Source: JAJRZL01 sp964557855 | GTDB taxonomy: Bacteria > Zixibacteria > MSB-5A5 > GN15 > FEB-12 | Assembly: GCA_964557855.1 (NCBI GenBank) | Contig: CAZLBP010000020.1 | Location: 4,246-68,245, forward strand | Length of the DNA stretch: 64,000 bases | Direction: 5' to 3' | Shown here: positions 63,274 to 64,000 of the stretch, piece by piece | How the letters are laid out: each line of letters starts with the position of its first letter | Numbering within the stretch: position 1 is the first letter of the stretch | The notes under the pieces: model-generated | The model's database searches: none | What the model saw: the letters and a program-made list of their open reading frames with translations, nothing else | What the model was told of the DNA's origin: nothing | Made by a program: the position numbers and the translations under genes

Positions 63274-64000
63274 TTATTCTTGCTCCATCGTAACGGAGGG
63301 CTGGTGTGCCAAGAACCCCGCGGCGCCATCCTTGCCCATATACCGCCCCAGGACCACCTTCTGTGTCCGGTCAAGATCGACCATAATGAGCGCATCGACA
63401 GCGTTGTTGAAATCCTTGTCGACATTGAACGCCAGTATCCGTCCGCCAAGATTCAGGTAGCGACGCGCCAGCACCGGAATGCCGGTCTGTTGCGGTTCAA
63501 TTTCGGCAATGAGTTCGTTGACTTAGGACAGTCCCGTTTTTCGACTGAGCCAGTACTGCGGGTCGGCATGGCGGTTGTGCTTCAGAGGCGTCCGGGGCCG
63601 GACCAGGTTCGACAACGATAAATGAGACACTTCTCCTGCCGAAAACATCACCACCAGAGACTCATTCCGTAAATGTTCTATCGTCTGTCTCAATGGACTG
63701 ATGTTCCTCGTGCGGGAATGCCGGGAGCCAAACGGATCGACAGGTATGATAAATCGGGCTCATCTGGGAGATGCGTTGGAGCAGTTAGTTCACCAGTATG
63801 TAGACGTCATTTCGTATCGAAAGCAACAGATCAGCTATGATCAGACCTGCAATTCCTCCAAAGGGATGATCGCACACTACGACAGTCGGTCCGCTTCCGG
63901 GAATTCGGTCTCCATCTTTCTGGGAGAGGGAGTAGTCTACACCGATGAGATCCAGGGATTTAGAAACTAAATCGACGACCTCGCTCTTGGAGGCTGCTAG
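63274..64000 (-). pseudogene. decayed lysophospholipid/phosphate acyltransferase-like gene, partial at right edge
   Basis: Read from the right edge, the minus-strand frames give SGPTVVVCDHPFGGIAG (the acyltransferase HPFGG-type box), then IADLLLSIRNDVYILVN, a TAA at 63785-63787 where Glu is expected, and LLQRISQMS. A frameshift near 63750-63770 leads into ARFIIPVDPFGSR, LVVMFSAGEVS and PQYWLSRKTGLS. A second in-frame TAA follows at 63523-63525, before VNELIAEIEPQQTGIPVLA, and the remaining frame runs to the stop at 63274. These motifs match the hemolysin/OlsB-like acyltransferase family that acylates a glycerolipid or ornithine lipid. At least three lesions mark it as a pseudogene, unless the sequence is faulty. 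The 5' end lies outside the window. Confidence 0.8.

Overview
The window looks like a chromosomal segment of an uncultured, Gram-negative-type bacterium at roughly 55% GC. My best inference is the FCB group, probably candidate division Zixibacteria. The inference rests on several secreted proteins that end in paired dockerin-like units with an unusual GGPIDVADLSYLVDYLF core, on an outer-membrane barrel, on a Gld-type ABC operon and on lipoproteins with long Ig-like repeats. No ribosomal RNA or other phylogenetic marker beyond bL27 and asparaginyl-tRNA synthetase is present, so the assignment is unproven.

Layout. 1-9 kb: the start of a secreted FG-GAP protein (leaves the left edge), Mn-type superoxide dismutase, a cupin, a small basic SANT-like protein, an AI-2E family permease, a periplasmic M14 carboxypeptidase and an NAD-dependent epimerase. 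9-21 kb: a 33-codon leader ORF followed by a 1498-residue modular lipoprotein, a three-gene minus-strand operon (GldA-like ATPase, fused GldF/GldG, DUF4340 protein) and asnS. 22-40 kb: a secretome island of dockerin-tailed proteins (repeat protein, broken SBBP propeller, papain-like protease, cohesin-like/cadherin-like protein, TSP3 protein) mixed with a beta-barrel, CorA, pirin, an ArsC-like phosphatase and dehydrogenases. 40-48 kb: UvrD helicase, bL27, a sigma-54 activator, molbindin, Nudix hydrolase and MurI. 48-64 kb: tRNA-Lys, a TrkA-type channel, CoaX, a POT transporter, DinB, PriA, a TPR protein, a DUF4139 protein, a squalene/phytoene-synthase-like enzyme, a GT4 glycosyltransferase, an AT-richer broken gene, an SDR and a decayed acyltransferase.

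Three themes stand out. First, five genes are interrupted by in-frame stop codons or frameshifts while their downstream coding remains intact; four of these lie between 49 and 64 kb. Second, gaps between genes carry a dispersed family of 40-50 nt nested palindromes with differing but self-complementary arms, plus two other repeat types, and these sometimes abut or extend genes. Third, good sigma70-like promoters (TTGACA, 16-18 nt, TATATT-like) can be read upstream of many of the secreted-protein genes, and three neighbouring members also share a GGTGGCTG-type 3' hairpin.
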